Shown: positions 10,399 to 19,114 of the stretch, piece after piece
How the letters are laid out: every line of letters begins with the position of its first letter
Position numbering within the stretch: the stretch's first letter is position 1
DNA from: Candidatus Cloacimonadota bacterium
Lineage (GTDB): Bacteria; Muiribacteriota; UBA6191
Assembly: GCA_019454875.1 (NCBI GenBank)
Contig: JACFNL010000003.1
Coordinates: forward strand, 23,971-87,970
Length of the DNA stretch: 64,000 nt
Direction: 5' to 3'
Made by a program: the position numbers and the translations under genes
Notes under the pieces: generated by a model
Database searches by the model: none
What the model was told of the DNA's origin: nothing
The model's input: only the letters and a program-made list of their open reading frames with translations

Positions 10399-10428
10399 TA
10401 GTTGTTCTTTGGGATAAACCCTTTGGGG

Positions 10429-10469
10429 AAACGCCCCTTCAGAAAGTTATTTCTGAGGGGGCGTTTTTT
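10429..10469 (+). terminator. Rho-independent terminator of ahcY
   Basis: A stem of about 16 pairs (AAACGCCCCTTCAGAA with TTCTGAGGGGGCGTTT, one G-U) has a five- to seven-base loop around GTTAT and ends in six T residues at 10464-10469. It lies 31 bases after the ahcY stop and just before the island's left repeat. Confidence 0.9.
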
Positions 10470-10484
10470 ATCTCAGCTTTACTT

Positions 10485-10509
10485 ATAAAAACAAATTTGT
10501 ATACTGGTG
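10485..10509 (+). repeat. Left copy of 25-bp leader repeat (toxin-antitoxin promoter)
   Basis: These 25 bases are identical to 20371-20395 and lie in the same orientation. They contain TATACT (10500-10505), a good -10 box. TTTACT at 10478-10483, 16 bases upstream, could be the -35, but lies mostly outside the repeat. In both copies the repeat is followed by a diverged AGGAGTGA ribosome binding site and an ATG, so it is probably the original promoter of a HEPN/MNT operon. Confidence 0.85.
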
Positions 10510-10521
10510 ATGAGGAGTGAG

Positions 10522-10854
10522 ATGCCGCGTCTTGATTTGCCCCATCTTCAACTCGCCGACCGGCACCTGCACACCTTACAGTTGCTACTTATAAAAACAG
10601 TACCCCATGCCGAGGTCTGGGCCTATGGTAGCCGTGTCACTGGCAACTCGCACGAGGGCAGCGATCTTGATCTGGTGCTGCGCCTTCCGTCCGATTTAAC
10701 GCAAGATGTAGAGGGCTTCATGGACCTTCAGACAGCACTTCAGGAAAGCACCCTGCCCATGCTGGTCGAAGTGCACCTGTGGGCACAATTACCCAATTCT
10801 TTTCATAGTAACATCGAAGCTGGATATGTAGTGCTACAGGAGGCACGGGCATAA
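10522..10854 (+). CDS. MNT-type nucleotidyltransferase, orphan antitoxin
   Basis: The 110-residue protein is a minimal nucleotidyltransferase. It has VWAYGSRVTG, then GSDLDLVLR, the G-S...D-x-D core that binds metal and ATP, and a third acidic position near VEVHLW. Such MNT proteins are the antitoxin partners of HEPN RNases and silence them by attaching AMP to the toxin. The ATG at 10522 has a GAGGAG box five bases upstream; an in-frame GTG at 10507 lies in the leader repeat and is less likely. No HEPN gene stands beside it; a truncated HEPN reading frame lies 10 kb away at the other end of the island. The last 102 bases of the gene form part of the 109-bp repeat. Sampled lines look richer in G+C than the operon to its right. 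Confidence 0.82.
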   Translation: MPRLDLPHLQLADRHLHTLQLLLIKTVPHAEVWAYGSRVTGNSHEGSDLDLVLRLPSDLTQDVEGFMDLQTALQESTLPMLVEVHLWAQLPNSFHSNIEAGYVVLQEARA

Positions 10855-10861
10855 ACTGTCG
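10753..10861 (+). repeat. Left copy of 109-bp perfect direct repeat
   Basis: Bases 10753-10861 are identical to 20569-20677 in the same orientation. The repeat covers the last 34 codons of the MNT gene, counting the stop, plus seven bases beyond. Together with the 25-bp leader repeat it frames the molybdoenzyme operon. Confidence 0.97.
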
Positions 10862-10868
10862 TTATTCA

Positions 10869-11159
10869 TCAGGATCGAATATCCACCTGAAGATTAAGCC
10901 CCGAAAAATCGATACCTGACTTTGTTTTTGCCGATGGTTTTATAGAAACAAAGTCATCAGGTGAAAGAAAAATTTTGAGCTTGTGGGGTTCATAAAAAAT
11001 TTGTGATATCGATACTTCGCAGTTGGTGACAATCTCAACCTCAAAAGAATAGAGATTGACTATCTGAAATGATTGCTTCAGAACTTGGTATTGCTCTAGC
11101 TGTTGATAGTCTTGTTGGGAAAGCCTTAGTCTAACTTTATCCTCTAGTCTAATGTTCAT
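10869..11159 (-). CDS. Small protein linked to molybdenum cofactor genes (DUF7009-like)
   Basis: This 96-residue cytosolic protein opens MNIRLEDKVRLRLSQQD and is beta-rich, with alternating hydrophobic residues and the end GIDFSGLNLQVDIRS. The opening and length resemble small DUF7009-type proteins that I associate with molybdenum cofactor genes; this is recognition by eye and uncertain. It has no signal peptide and no membrane segment. It is the last gene of the molybdoenzyme operon and overlaps mobA by 11 bases. Its stop lies seven bases from the 109-bp repeat, so the island's operon ends right at the boundary. Confidence 0.6.
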   Translation of the reverse strand: MNIRLEDKVRLRLSQQDYQQLEQYQVLKQSFQIVNLYSFEVEIVTNCEVSISQIFYEPHKLKIFLSPDDFVSIKPSAKTKSGIDFSGLNLQVDIRS

Positions 11160-11709
11160 GGTTTAAGAATTCCTTCCAATCCTGGGGAGTATTTAAGTTA
11201 CTAAAATTATGGGAATGCAAAGCCTGGATCTCATGTATTAAAAGCATTGAATAAAGACTTTTAAAGGAATAAGGCATGTTGAGGCATTTCAAATTTGTCA
11301 GCTTGTGCAAAAGATTGCAATCACATTTTAATAATACGGGTAATTCAAAACCAAGGTATTTAACTCCTGATGCTTTGGCAGGCAGTTTTAGAAGTGGGGT
11401 GAGAATATCGCGATCCAGTAAAGGCATATCCACAGGAAGAACCAGAAGCTTTTGTGGCCCATAATTTTCTAGAACATAAGTAGCAACGCAACGAATCCCT
11501 TCCAGTGGACCTTGCCCTAAGACCTGATCGGGAATTGAAATGTAGTCCTTTTGGTTCCCACTAACCAAAACGGAATCAATCTGAGGTAGAGAAGCCAAGG
11601 TTTCATACTGTTTTTGTAAAAGACTTTTAGATTGATATAACAATTCAGACTTGCATTGACCCATGCGCTTGGAAAGGCCACCAGCAAGAATCAATCCAAT
11701 AGTTTTCAC
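11149..11709 (-). CDS. mobA: Molybdenum cofactor guanylyltransferase
   Basis: The 186-residue protein begins LILAGGLSKRMGQCK, the nucleotide-binding signature of MobA. It has VLGQGPLEGI and LLVLPVDMPLL at the expected positions, and the length fits the family. MobA joins GMP from GTP to molybdopterin, making the bis-guanine-dinucleotide cofactor used by all DMSO-reductase-family enzymes. That is exactly the cofactor the alpha subunit in this operon needs. The start overlaps the moeA stop by four bases (ATGA). Having a private mobA within the enzyme operon suggests that the system can move between genomes as a unit. Confidence 0.9.
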   Translation of the reverse strand: MKTIGLILAGGLSKRMGQCKSELLYQSKSLLQKQYETLASLPQIDSVLVSGNQKDYISIPDQVLGQGPLEGIRCVATYVLENYGPQKLLVLPVDMPLLDRDILTPLLKLPAKASGVKYLGFELPVLLKCDCNLLHKLTNLKCLNMPYSFKSLYSMLLIHEIQALHSHNFSNLNTPQDWKEFLNHEH

Positions 11710-12947
11710 AAACGGAAAACCTCGACCTTCTGTCCCTTGGGAACAAATTCTTCATTCCCGGAAAATACAGCCCAGGCATTGGTTTTTAGAAACTGGCTTA
11801 AGGATGCTGCGGAACGCCTCTTGGGAGCAGAGACTTTCCAAACCCCATCGGATTGACTCAATTCGGCACAAAAAAAACTGCGAAAACCCAAAGAGACTTT
11901 AACATCATGTAACAGTTCCGCATAAACAGGTTCTGGGGACTTGCAATAGGTCAATTGATTCAGGAATGGAATGAGAAAAAAACGAAGCCCTACGGCAGAA
12001 GCCGCCAGATTTCCAGGTATCCCAAAAATAAATCGTTCGCGCCCACGGTAGTTTAAGGACGCAAACAATATTGGTTTTCCAGGATGAATGGAGCATTTGT
12101 GAAAGTGAATCTGTGCCCCTAACCCCAGAAGCGTCTCTTTAACAAAGTCATATTTCCCCATACTGACAGCACCGGTGCTGATCAAAAGATCCTGACCTGA
12201 ATCAAATGCATTTAATAGAAGATTACGATAGAGGGTCGGATCATCCCTAACAATTCCAAGATTTTTAACATCATGTCCCTGTCCTCGAAGATAGGCTTCC
12301 AGATAAATTCCAGTTGCATTGCGAATCTGAGTTTCATTCAGATTTTTTGTTGCGTAACTTACGAGTTCTTTTCCGGTAGAAACAATGGCTAATTGAACCT
12401 TTCTGAGTACCTCAACCTGATCAATACCCATGTTTGCCAGGACCATTAAATGATGAAACTCGATCTTGGTTCCCCGTGGTAGTAAAAGCTGACCTAATTT
12501 GATATCTTCACCCTGACGGCGGATATTTTCTCCGTCATTTGGGATAGAGTTAAGACAAATCCGTTTTGCATCAGCATTTTGTTCTATCGTGGTTGTGTTT
12601 TCTAAACGAATCACGGCCCAAAAAGCATCACTGGGAATTTTTGCACCTGTCATGATTTCAATGGCCTGCAATTCCTCCTTGATTTCTGGTATTTCTTCCC
12701 CTGCGACCAATGATTCAGAGATGGTCAGAATCGGATTCTTCCCATCCCTGAATTGTGTTAATAAGCTCCGATGAATCAAATATCCATCCATGGCAGAATG
12801 ATCAAACCGTGGGTGATCTTCTGTTGCATGGATATCAGTAGCCAAAACACGATTGGCGGCATATTCAAGACCCACCGTTTCAGTATCCAGAGATACTGAA
12901 GTGAGGCATTCTGAAATGATGTTCAGACAATCCTCATATTTGTGCAC
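11706..12947 (-). CDS. moeA: Molybdopterin molybdenumtransferase
   Basis: MoeA inserts molybdate into adenylylated molybdopterin. The 413-residue length matches. Motifs seen are FDHSAMDGYL (substrate loop), IMTGAKIP, NIRRQGEDIKLGQLLLPRGT, IVSTGKEL, RNATGIYLEAYL, STGAVSMGKYDFVKE and GKPILFA, in the order of the family's domains. The usual GGVSVGDYD loop reads GAVSMGKYD here, a modest variation. The gene overlaps the chaperone gene by 14 bases and mobA by four, so it belongs to the molybdoenzyme operon. The earlier cofactor steps (moaA, moaC, moaE and others) are absent, so precursor synthesis must come from elsewhere in the genome. Confidence 0.93.
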   Translation of the reverse strand: MHKYEDCLNIISECLTSVSLDTETVGLEYAANRVLATDIHATEDHPRFDHSAMDGYLIHRSLLTQFRDGKNPILTISESLVAGEEIPEIKEELQAIEIMTGAKIPSDAFWAVIRLENTTTIEQNADAKRICLNSIPNDGENIRRQGEDIKLGQLLLPRGTKIEFHHLMVLANMGIDQVEVLRKVQLAIVSTGKELVSYATKNLNETQIRNATGIYLEAYLRGQGHDVKNLGIVRDDPTLYRNLLLNAFDSGQDLLISTGAVSMGKYDFVKETLLGLGAQIHFHKCSIHPGKPILFASLNYRGRERFIFGIPGNLAASAVGLRFFLIPFLNQLTYCKSPEPVYAELLHDVKVSLGFRSFFCAELSQSDGVWKVSAPKRRSAASLSQFLKTNAWAVFSGNEEFVPKGQKVEVFRL

Positions 12948-13605
12948 AGGATACCTCTTCTTCGGCTTGGGATACGCTGAACCATCCCTGGAGTTCAGGA
13001 TTGATATTTAGCCGCTTACATTCTTGTAAAACAAGCTGTTCTATCCACTGAAATACGCAACTGTAATATTGTGATTCCATGACTCTAGGGCGTAACAAAA
13101 TGGAGGAAACAAATCGACCCAGATGGTCTCGCATAAATTTGAGCATTCCATCGGAAACAATTGCTACTCCCTCTAAATCCTTCTCGTTTTGTAGATAGAT
13201 AAGCTTCATCATCATCAAACTGTAAAATTCAAGTTCTACAGAAACATGATCGATCATCTCTGTTCCATCTACAAAATCAAAGCCAAAAGCTTTATAGAAA
13301 CCGGCAATATCAGAAAGTTCATTAGTTTTAAACATAGATCTTTCACGCCCATATTCAGTCTCATAAAGAGGGTTTAAGCTTTTAGAAAGATCAAAAATAG
13401 ATAGATACTCAGAACTCAGTTCCTCAACATTAAAGTCTTTGTTCCCAATCAACTGTTCTAATTTGTTTTGCAGCGGCTGCAAAATCTCAAAATCTTTGTC
13501 TTTTAATAACTCACTGACACAAACTAGATAGTTCTGATCAGGATATCCTGAAAGTACAGAAGCTAAAACAAAAGGGCCTGGATTGATTGTACTAATACTG
13601 TCCAT
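12934..13605 (-). CDS. TorD/DmsD-family molybdoenzyme maturation chaperone
   Basis: The 223-residue protein is predicted to be all-helical. It has the TorD-family pattern: YLSIFDLSKSLNPLYETEYG, then RSMFKTNELSDIAGFYKAFGFDF, then DHVSVELEFYSLMMMKL. The segment NELSDIAGFYKAFGF is close to chaperones of the type II DMSO reductases (dimethylsulfide, selenate, chlorate and ethylbenzene enzymes). Such proteins bind the Tat signal of the catalytic subunit and hold it until cofactor insertion. It lies one base after the gamma gene and overlaps moeA by 14 bases. Its client is almost certainly the 1157-residue alpha subunit encoded upstream. Confidence 0.85.
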   Translation of the reverse strand: MDSISTINPGPFVLASVLSGYPDQNYLVCVSELLKDKDFEILQPLQNKLEQLIGNKDFNVEELSSEYLSIFDLSKSLNPLYETEYGRERSMFKTNELSDIAGFYKAFGFDFVDGTEMIDHVSVELEFYSLMMMKLIYLQNEKDLEGVAIVSDGMLKFMRDHLGRFVSSILLRPRVMESQYYSCVFQWIEQLVLQECKRLNINPELQGWFSVSQAEEEVSCAQI

Positions 13606-13606
13606 C

Positions 13607-14461
13607 TTAACGCTCCATCAGTAATAATGGTGTCCAAGCCATGGTTAGCGACTTCATGCCCCCCACTTCCTCATTTTCTCCCTGCCACACAGCAAAAGCT
13701 ACATGACTTTTTCCACCTTCCTGTAAGGAGGAACCGTCCTGATACTTCAGAGGGCGTAAGATATAGACCTTCCACTCATTATTCTCCCAAACTCCAAAAG
13801 CTGAAGCCTGTGGATTAGGACGAGTCACCGTAGTAGAAAATCCCTCGGCCATCAACTCATCAATCCCTTGCGGTTTATAGTATGACTTAGGATTTCCGGC
13901 CGCAGTGCCACCAAGAAAAGCATCCTTTTGTTCTTGAGTCGCCTTGGGAATATTGCCAGTGAATTTGTAGTCCTGAGGATACATATCCACAGTCATATTA
14001 GGATATATCTGTTGAATTTCGCGTTTTGAACCCTGCTTTACATCCATTTGATACTGATATCTCCAGTGAAAAATATGCACAGGATTACCTTGATGCCCCA
14101 TAATTACCGCTGGAGGTTGTAAATTATCATTGATCGGAAATTGCACGGCCACGGCATCAGAGTAGCTTTTGAGCTTATCTGAATCGTTGATCTGAGGGTC
14201 AGACCAGCGCAGACGCAATGCCAGATTTTTGCCATCATGCAAGGCAGTAACAAAAACATTGGCAACAGAGGTTTGTTTGGGTTTAGGTGTCACCATAGGC
14301 TGGGCCATTAGGGAAACACTAAACTCCTTATCAGCATTTTGCCAAACCGCAACACTTTGGTAATCTTGGGATAAATTGGTTGTAACCTTCTTTACATTAA
14401 TTTGGGCAAAGGAAACAGTGCTTAAAAAGATTGTGCTTAAATAAAATCGTATTGGGCTCAT
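13607..14461 (-). CDS. Heme b gamma subunit of periplasmic molybdoenzyme (ethylbenzene dehydrogenase/NxrC type)
   Basis: From ATG 14461 (GAGGTGG box just upstream) the protein has 284 residues and a Sec signal peptide ending TVSFAQ. The mature part is beta-rich with DGKNLALRLRWSDP, SDAVAVQFP, MGHQGNPVHIFHW and a final MKSLTMAWTP. This is the ethylbenzene-dehydrogenase heme-binding fold. In characterised members a Met and a Lys bind heme b. The Met of MGHQ and the Lys of MKSLT are candidates here. The subunit would pass electrons between the enzyme's iron-sulfur chain and a periplasmic cytochrome. An in-frame start at 14509 would spoil the signal peptide. The gene lies seven bases after the beta gene, the standard order in this enzyme group. 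Confidence 0.87.
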   Translation of the reverse strand: MSPIRFYLSTIFLSTVSFAQINVKKVTTNLSQDYQSVAVWQNADKEFSVSLMAQPMVTPKPKQTSVANVFVTALHDGKNLALRLRWSDPQINDSDKLKSYSDAVAVQFPINDNLQPPAVIMGHQGNPVHIFHWRYQYQMDVKQGSKREIQQIYPNMTVDMYPQDYKFTGNIPKATQEQKDAFLGGTAAGNPKSYYKPQGIDELMAEGFSTTVTRPNPQASAFGVWENNEWKVYILRPLKYQDGSSLQEGGKSHVAFAVWQGENEEVGGMKSLTMAWTPLLLMER

Positions 14462-14468
14462 ATCCACC

Positions 14469-15599
14469 TCAAGGAGTATTGTTTCTGACCGCACCAAATT
14501 TTTCATCAAATGCTGTCCGGGTAATCATTTTTTCCACCAATGGAACACTCACTAGCTCGTCCCCACTCTCATCGTAGCCAAAGGCAAAATCGTCTTTGAC
14601 TTCAAAACGCCGAATGATTCGATCGGTACTGCCCATTAACATCAAAAGCCCTTGTGCGACCTTATCGTCTTTGAGTATACGGTAAGCATCAATGGCCTGA
14701 TTCACATTCGGACCAAACATTTGCTGCAAATATTCCTGGTTGGCGTGAACTGGTGGAATATAATAGATATTGGGTTCGAGTCCTAGCTGTGGGTAGTATG
14801 GAAGAGCAAGACCGGCCTTATGTACAAGATAATCTACAGGATTGTCTGCTTTTGCGTTCCATGGGGGATTAATAAAACCCATAATTCGGATCTTCCCAAT
14901 GCAATTAACTACACATTGAGGTTGTAGTCCCTGTTCTACGGCTGGATAACAACCAATACACTTCTCACTTACCCTAGTATGTGGATTGTACATGGATTTT
15001 TTATACGGACATGCTTTGACACATTCCCCATAACCACGACAACGGGACTGATCAATTAACACGACCCCATCTTCCTGCCGCTTATAGATAGCTTTTCGCG
15101 GACAGGCAGCCAGACAGGCTGGATAAGTACAATGAGCGCAGGTTCGGGGAAGATAAAAAAACCATTTGTCGTGTTTTAAAGATAGATAATCACCACCATT
15201 TACCTGATTGGCACAATCATCTTCACCATGATTTGGATACATCCAGTCTTGATCTTCAGGGCTAAAATGTGCGGCTTTTTCATGTGCTTCGGCCGCCTCA
15301 TAAATTGTTTTGCCGTAGTAGGGCTTTTTTGCTTCCCAGGCCTGGTGTCCTAATCTCTCAAGTACCCTGACATCCCAAGCTAATGGATAGGAACCATAAG
15401 GTTTGGTCTCAACATTGTTCCAGAGCATGTATTCCTGACCCTTGCCACTGGTCCAGGTAGTTTTACATGCCAGGGTACAAGTCTGACAGGCAATACATTT
15501 ATTTAAGTCAAAAACGATTGCCCATTGTTTTTTTGGTCTATTTTCTGCGTAGGGATATTCCATTTCCCTATCAATTTGCCAGTTTTTTACTTTCGCCAT
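14469..15599 (-). CDS. nxrB: Iron-sulfur beta subunit of periplasmic molybdoenzyme (NarH/NxrB type)
   Basis: The 376-residue protein carries four cysteine groups: C35-x2-C38-x2-C41-x3-C45, C154-x2-C157-x4-C162-x3-C166, C187-x5-C193-x3-C197, and C214-x2-C217 with C229 and C233. Position Y190 (CRGYGEC) lies where NarH has a Trp, which implies three 4Fe-4S clusters and one 3Fe-4S cluster. The opening NWQIDREMEYPYAENRP and NNVETKPYG look like Nitrospira/anammox-type NxrB. There is no signal peptide, so it would leave the cytoplasm bound to the Tat-exported alpha subunit. All 16 ligand positions other than the Tyr are cysteine. I recall an Asp at the position of C45 in Nitrospira NxrB, so this could be a functional difference. 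The gene starts 31 bases after the alpha stop. Confidence 0.88.
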   Translation of the reverse strand: MAKVKNWQIDREMEYPYAENRPKKQWAIVFDLNKCIACQTCTLACKTTWTSGKGQEYMLWNNVETKPYGSYPLAWDVRVLERLGHQAWEAKKPYYGKTIYEAAEAHEKAAHFSPEDQDWMYPNHGEDDCANQVNGGDYLSLKHDKWFFYLPRTCAHCTYPACLAACPRKAIYKRQEDGVVLIDQSRCRGYGECVKACPYKKSMYNPHTRVSEKCIGCYPAVEQGLQPQCVVNCIGKIRIMGFINPPWNAKADNPVDYLVHKAGLALPYYPQLGLEPNIYYIPPVHANQEYLQQMFGPNVNQAIDAYRILKDDKVAQGLLMLMGSTDRIIRRFEVKDDFAFGYDESGDELVSVPLVEKMITRTAFDEKFGAVRNNTP

Positions 15600-15630
15600 G
15601 ATTCTATTCCTCTCAGTTTTTGTGCAGTTA

Positions 15631-18600
15631 CTATTCCTTGCCTGGTTTTAAGAAACCACCAGCCAGATAAGCTTTCATGGCTTTGTTTTCATAAGTTGGT
15701 CGATAACCAAGCTCGGCCGGGCGAAATTTGCCTTTGCCACCAATACCCCCAGCTTCTGCCTTGCTCATTTTGACAAAAGCTTCACGAGGTGCTCCATTTG
15801 TACAATGGATATCTGGTTCAAACCCCTTATCCATTCCCTGTCCAAACATGGTTTTGTGAACCAGAGTTTCTGTTTGTAGGGTTGGTCGAAGCCATGCTCT
15901 GGTCGCACTTTGATGGGAGCCGTAGCGATATAGGGACTGATAGTTGGTTTCCGGTGACTTAGCCAATCCATCTTCTCTTGTTTCATGTCCCTTAACGCTA
16001 CCAAATGTGGCACCATACATATTGTGCCAAGTACGGGCAATCCCCTTGGGTGTGCCCGGATAATAACGGGCTCTGAGCATAAGTCGAGAGACCTTATACT
16101 CCTCAGTTCCTTCTGTCCAGTTACGAAACGGTCGATCTTCAGGATCGGCATCAATATAAATGTAGTCTCCGTCCTCTACGCCCATTGCTTTGGCATCATC
16201 TGGATTGATATCTACATAGCCCTCTGTCACAAAAGGCTGTCGGCTATCTCTTCTGTAAACATCCCCAAAGGGACCAAAAAACATCGCATTAAAATCTGTG
16301 TCAATTGGTGTGGAGTGTGCCCCATGCCTATATTTGGGAGTATGGTACACATGAGAAAACTTAAGCTTTAACTTCAAGGGATGTTTACTGTTTAAAACCT
16401 CATCAGTGGACATGATGACATTTCTGACCTGTCTAGTTTCACAAGATAAGTCGCTTGTGGAAAAGCCCCAATCTTCAGGTTTTAATGGGCGAATGGCATC
16501 ATGTGGGGCAGCTACAATGACATTGGGCTCATAATGTGTAGAATCCACCGGTTCCCGGTAAACCACAAGATTTTCCCCATGTTCAATAAATTCCTTCTCG
16601 AATCGGTAAAACTCAAGTCTACCTGACTTGGTATGCCAAGGTTCTTCGCCTAATGCTTGTTCATAAGATGAAATCCTGGGATAGGTTCTCATATTCATCA
16701 GGGCTGGGATTCCTTCCTTGGCCTTGGCCCGTAAATCATTAAACTGATATCCCTTTAACGAGGCAGAAGCATCAATGATTCTTTGGATATACTCCTCTGT
16801 TTTGCCAGCAAAAACAAAATGAAAAACATCCTTTAATCGTGGTTCTTCAATTTTTTCGGCAATCGCTTTGGCAACCCCGGCTAAAATTTCAATATCTGCT
16901 TTAGTGTCAAAGATTCTTGGTAATGGAGTTTCTGGATACACCTGAACAAAAGGATTGGTACAGGAACCGGTAATGTCAGGAACCTTTACTTCTGCCCAGC
17001 TATCTGCCGCATATACAATATCAGCATATTCACAGGAACCCGTCCACCACCAGTCGGCATAGGCAATAAACTCGACTTTAGGCAGAGTATTCATCACCAC
17101 ATCATAGTGCCATTTGGTATTCCCAATTGTGGAGTTCGAGTTACTGTTCCACATAAATTTGGTTGGGCTAGGCATGTGTTCTTTGGGGGTAAACATTTTT
17201 TTACCCACTTTTAAGGGACGATCTCCATAGTTAAAAAAATGCAGGGACTCATACTGTAAAAACTTACGAGTCTTGGGTTTTTGCCCTTCTTCAAGACTGA
17301 GATTAAATGGGTCTTCCATAGCATAAACGGGTTCCCCACCAATAATGGCAGATCGATAATTTCCTGCATAACTACCAACATTACCACCAGGGAAACCAAC
17401 ATTTCGGGTAAGGGCAGCCACCAGAAAAATGGCCCGGTCTTTTAAATCAGCATTAAAAAACTGGTTTGGTCCCATACCTACGGCAAAAAGAGTTTTTTCC
17501 TTATTCTGCGAAATCATTTGTGCCAGTTTATAAATTCCAGGAACTGGGCAGCCTGTGATCTGACTGGTTTTTTCGGGTGTAAAATTTTGATCCAGATATT
17601 CTTTGGTCAGATCAAAAACGGTTCTTACTCTAACTTCCTGACCATCTAACAACCTAACAGTAGTTTGGGCGTTTAAATCAGGAGTGATACCAAGCTTCTC
17701 AAAACCTGGGCCAAAATCATCTCTGGTGACTACAGATATTTTTTTGTCTTCATCCATAACCAGATAAGGGGCAAAATGATCTTTCATGGTATCGGGAGCA
17801 AATTGTTGGGTCTGGGATAGGTTGTTAACCTTTTCCTTTTTATTTTTGAAGCTAATAGACTTAAGTTCTTTGGCTACAAAACCATCAATCACCTCATGAG
17901 GTCTTAAGGGTTGTAGCGTATCCATGCGGATTAGAAACGGTAGGTCGGTGTTTTTTTGCACCCATTCCCGATCATACCAGTTGCGTTGTATTAAGACCTG
18001 AGCCAGGCCTAATGCAAAAGCAGGATCCGTGCCGGGGCGAATAATTGCCACTTCATCACATTTGGAGGCCGTTGCACTGTACTCCACCGTGACGGCTGCA
18101 ATTTTTGCCCCCCGAATTCTAGCCTCTGTCATCCAGTGGGAATCTGGCATTTTTGTAGTGATCCAATTCATGCCCCAGGAGATAATCAGATTGGCGTATT
18201 CAGTACAGCTTAAATCGAAATCATTGGTTTGAGCACCGGTTACCATGGGATGTCCTGGTGGGAGGTCGGTGTGCCAACTATAGGAGTCCCATCCACGAGC
18301 TCCTTTAGCTTCGTCCGAAGAAACTCCCCTAATTTTGGCATCCATTAAAGCAAGGCTGTTGGCCATGCGGTACATTCCAAACAAACGGGTTGCTCCAAGA
18401 AAGGCCATCCCACCGCGTAATTTGAAGGTCTGTAGGCCCGACCCGCCCATAGAATCGATCATTTCTGGCTCATAGCCTTGGAGGCGAAGGTATTCTGCTC
18501 CCTTTTCTCCACTGTAAGTTTTGGCAATGTTTTCGGCAGCCAGGGCAGTATATTTAAAGATCTCATCCCAACTGGCTCTTAACCATTTGTCACGGCCTCG

Positions 18601-19104
18601 TTGAAAATATTTGGGATCTGGTTTTCCTGTATCTTTGTCTCTAGGAAATCCTGCATCAATCCACTCCTTATAGCCTCGGCGTATCATTGGGGCTTTTAAG
18701 CGACGATCACCATATACCCGCCGCCCCAAAGCCAGACCCTTCTGGCAAATTCTGGGATCCCAGCGATGTGATGCACGGTTACCATAAAGATCCTGTGCCT
18801 TGCCATAACCAAAGGAGGGGCCAATTCTAAGAACTACCCCATTTTTCATATAGGTCTTTAAGAGACAGTTGTGGGTATCATTAGGGGCACATAAAAAGTG
18901 GAAGTGGCTGTCTGGCTTGAAAATATTTCGATAGACACTTTCCCATTCTCTATCTGGATATTGAGCTAGTGGGTTATCAATAGTCATTGGCTTAAAATAC
19001 TTTAAAGGAGCACTCATGACTTTGGAACCAATACCTAAAGCCGTAGTTACTGCTGCTCCTTTAATAAAGGATCTTCTATTGATCTCAAACTTTTTATCCG
19101 CCAT
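15631..19104 (-). CDS. nxrA: Molybdopterin alpha subunit, NxrA-like type II DMSO reductase family
   Basis: The 1157-residue catalytic subunit starts with a twin-arginine signal (NRRSFIKGA, residues 9-17). The iron-sulfur site reads C72-x3-D76-x3-C80 with C120, so Asp replaces one of the usual cysteines. SWHTDLPPGHP supplies D280, which aligns with the Asp that ligates molybdenum in NarG. WGMNWITTKMPDSHWM, GMGPNQFFNADLKDRAIF, KYRHGAHSTPIDTD and HQSATRAWLRPTL are phrases I associate with periplasmic nitrite oxidoreductases of Nitrospira and anammox bacteria. The length (about 1150) also fits NxrA and exceeds ethylbenzene, selenate or chlorate enzymes (about 900-980). The enzyme could oxidise nitrite or reduce nitrate; direction and substrate cannot be told from sequence. 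It lies ten bases after a small unknown gene. Confidence 0.88.
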   Translation of the reverse strand: MADKKFEINRRSFIKGAAVTTALGIGSKVMSAPLKYFKPMTIDNPLAQYPDREWESVYRNIFKPDSHFHFLCAPNDTHNCLLKTYMKNGVVLRIGPSFGYGKAQDLYGNRASHRWDPRICQKGLALGRRVYGDRRLKAPMIRRGYKEWIDAGFPRDKDTGKPDPKYFQRGRDKWLRASWDEIFKYTALAAENIAKTYSGEKGAEYLRLQGYEPEMIDSMGGSGLQTFKLRGGMAFLGATRLFGMYRMANSLALMDAKIRGVSSDEAKGARGWDSYSWHTDLPPGHPMVTGAQTNDFDLSCTEYANLIISWGMNWITTKMPDSHWMTEARIRGAKIAAVTVEYSATASKCDEVAIIRPGTDPAFALGLAQVLIQRNWYDREWVQKNTDLPFLIRMDTLQPLRPHEVIDGFVAKELKSISFKNKKEKVNNLSQTQQFAPDTMKDHFAPYLVMDEDKKISVVTRDDFGPGFEKLGITPDLNAQTTVRLLDGQEVRVRTVFDLTKEYLDQNFTPEKTSQITGCPVPGIYKLAQMISQNKEKTLFAVGMGPNQFFNADLKDRAIFLVAALTRNVGFPGGNVGSYAGNYRSAIIGGEPVYAMEDPFNLSLEEGQKPKTRKFLQYESLHFFNYGDRPLKVGKKMFTPKEHMPSPTKFMWNSNSNSTIGNTKWHYDVVMNTLPKVEFIAYADWWWTGSCEYADIVYAADSWAEVKVPDITGSCTNPFVQVYPETPLPRIFDTKADIEILAGVAKAIAEKIEEPRLKDVFHFVFAGKTEEYIQRIIDASASLKGYQFNDLRAKAKEGIPALMNMRTYPRISSYEQALGEEPWHTKSGRLEFYRFEKEFIEHGENLVVYREPVDSTHYEPNVIVAAPHDAIRPLKPEDWGFSTSDLSCETRQVRNVIMSTDEVLNSKHPLKLKLKFSHVYHTPKYRHGAHSTPIDTDFNAMFFGPFGDVYRRDSRQPFVTEGYVDINPDDAKAMGVEDGDYIYIDADPEDRPFRNWTEGTEEYKVSRLMLRARYYPGTPKGIARTWHNMYGATFGSVKGHETREDGLAKSPETNYQSLYRYGSHQSATRAWLRPTLQTETLVHKTMFGQGMDKGFEPDIHCTNGAPREAFVKMSKAEAGGIGGKGKFRPAELGYRPTYENKAMKAYLAGGFLKPGKE

Positions 19105-19114
19105 AAATCCCCCT

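Noticed and set aside
10480..10599. A 14-base repeat TACTTATAAAAACA at 10480-10493 and 10586-10599
   Set aside because: It is short and AT-rich, and the second copy lies within a normal part of the MNT coding sequence, so chance is likely.
15765..16371. Open frames of about 128-129 codons overlapping the alpha subunit gene
   Set aside because: They are shadow frames within a conserved catalytic subunit.
15631..19104. Assigning the alpha subunit as cytoplasmic respiratory nitrate reductase NarG
   Set aside because: It has a Tat signal and a C-x3-D-x3-C site, its partner is a Sec-exported heme b subunit, and no NarI-like membrane subunit gene is present.
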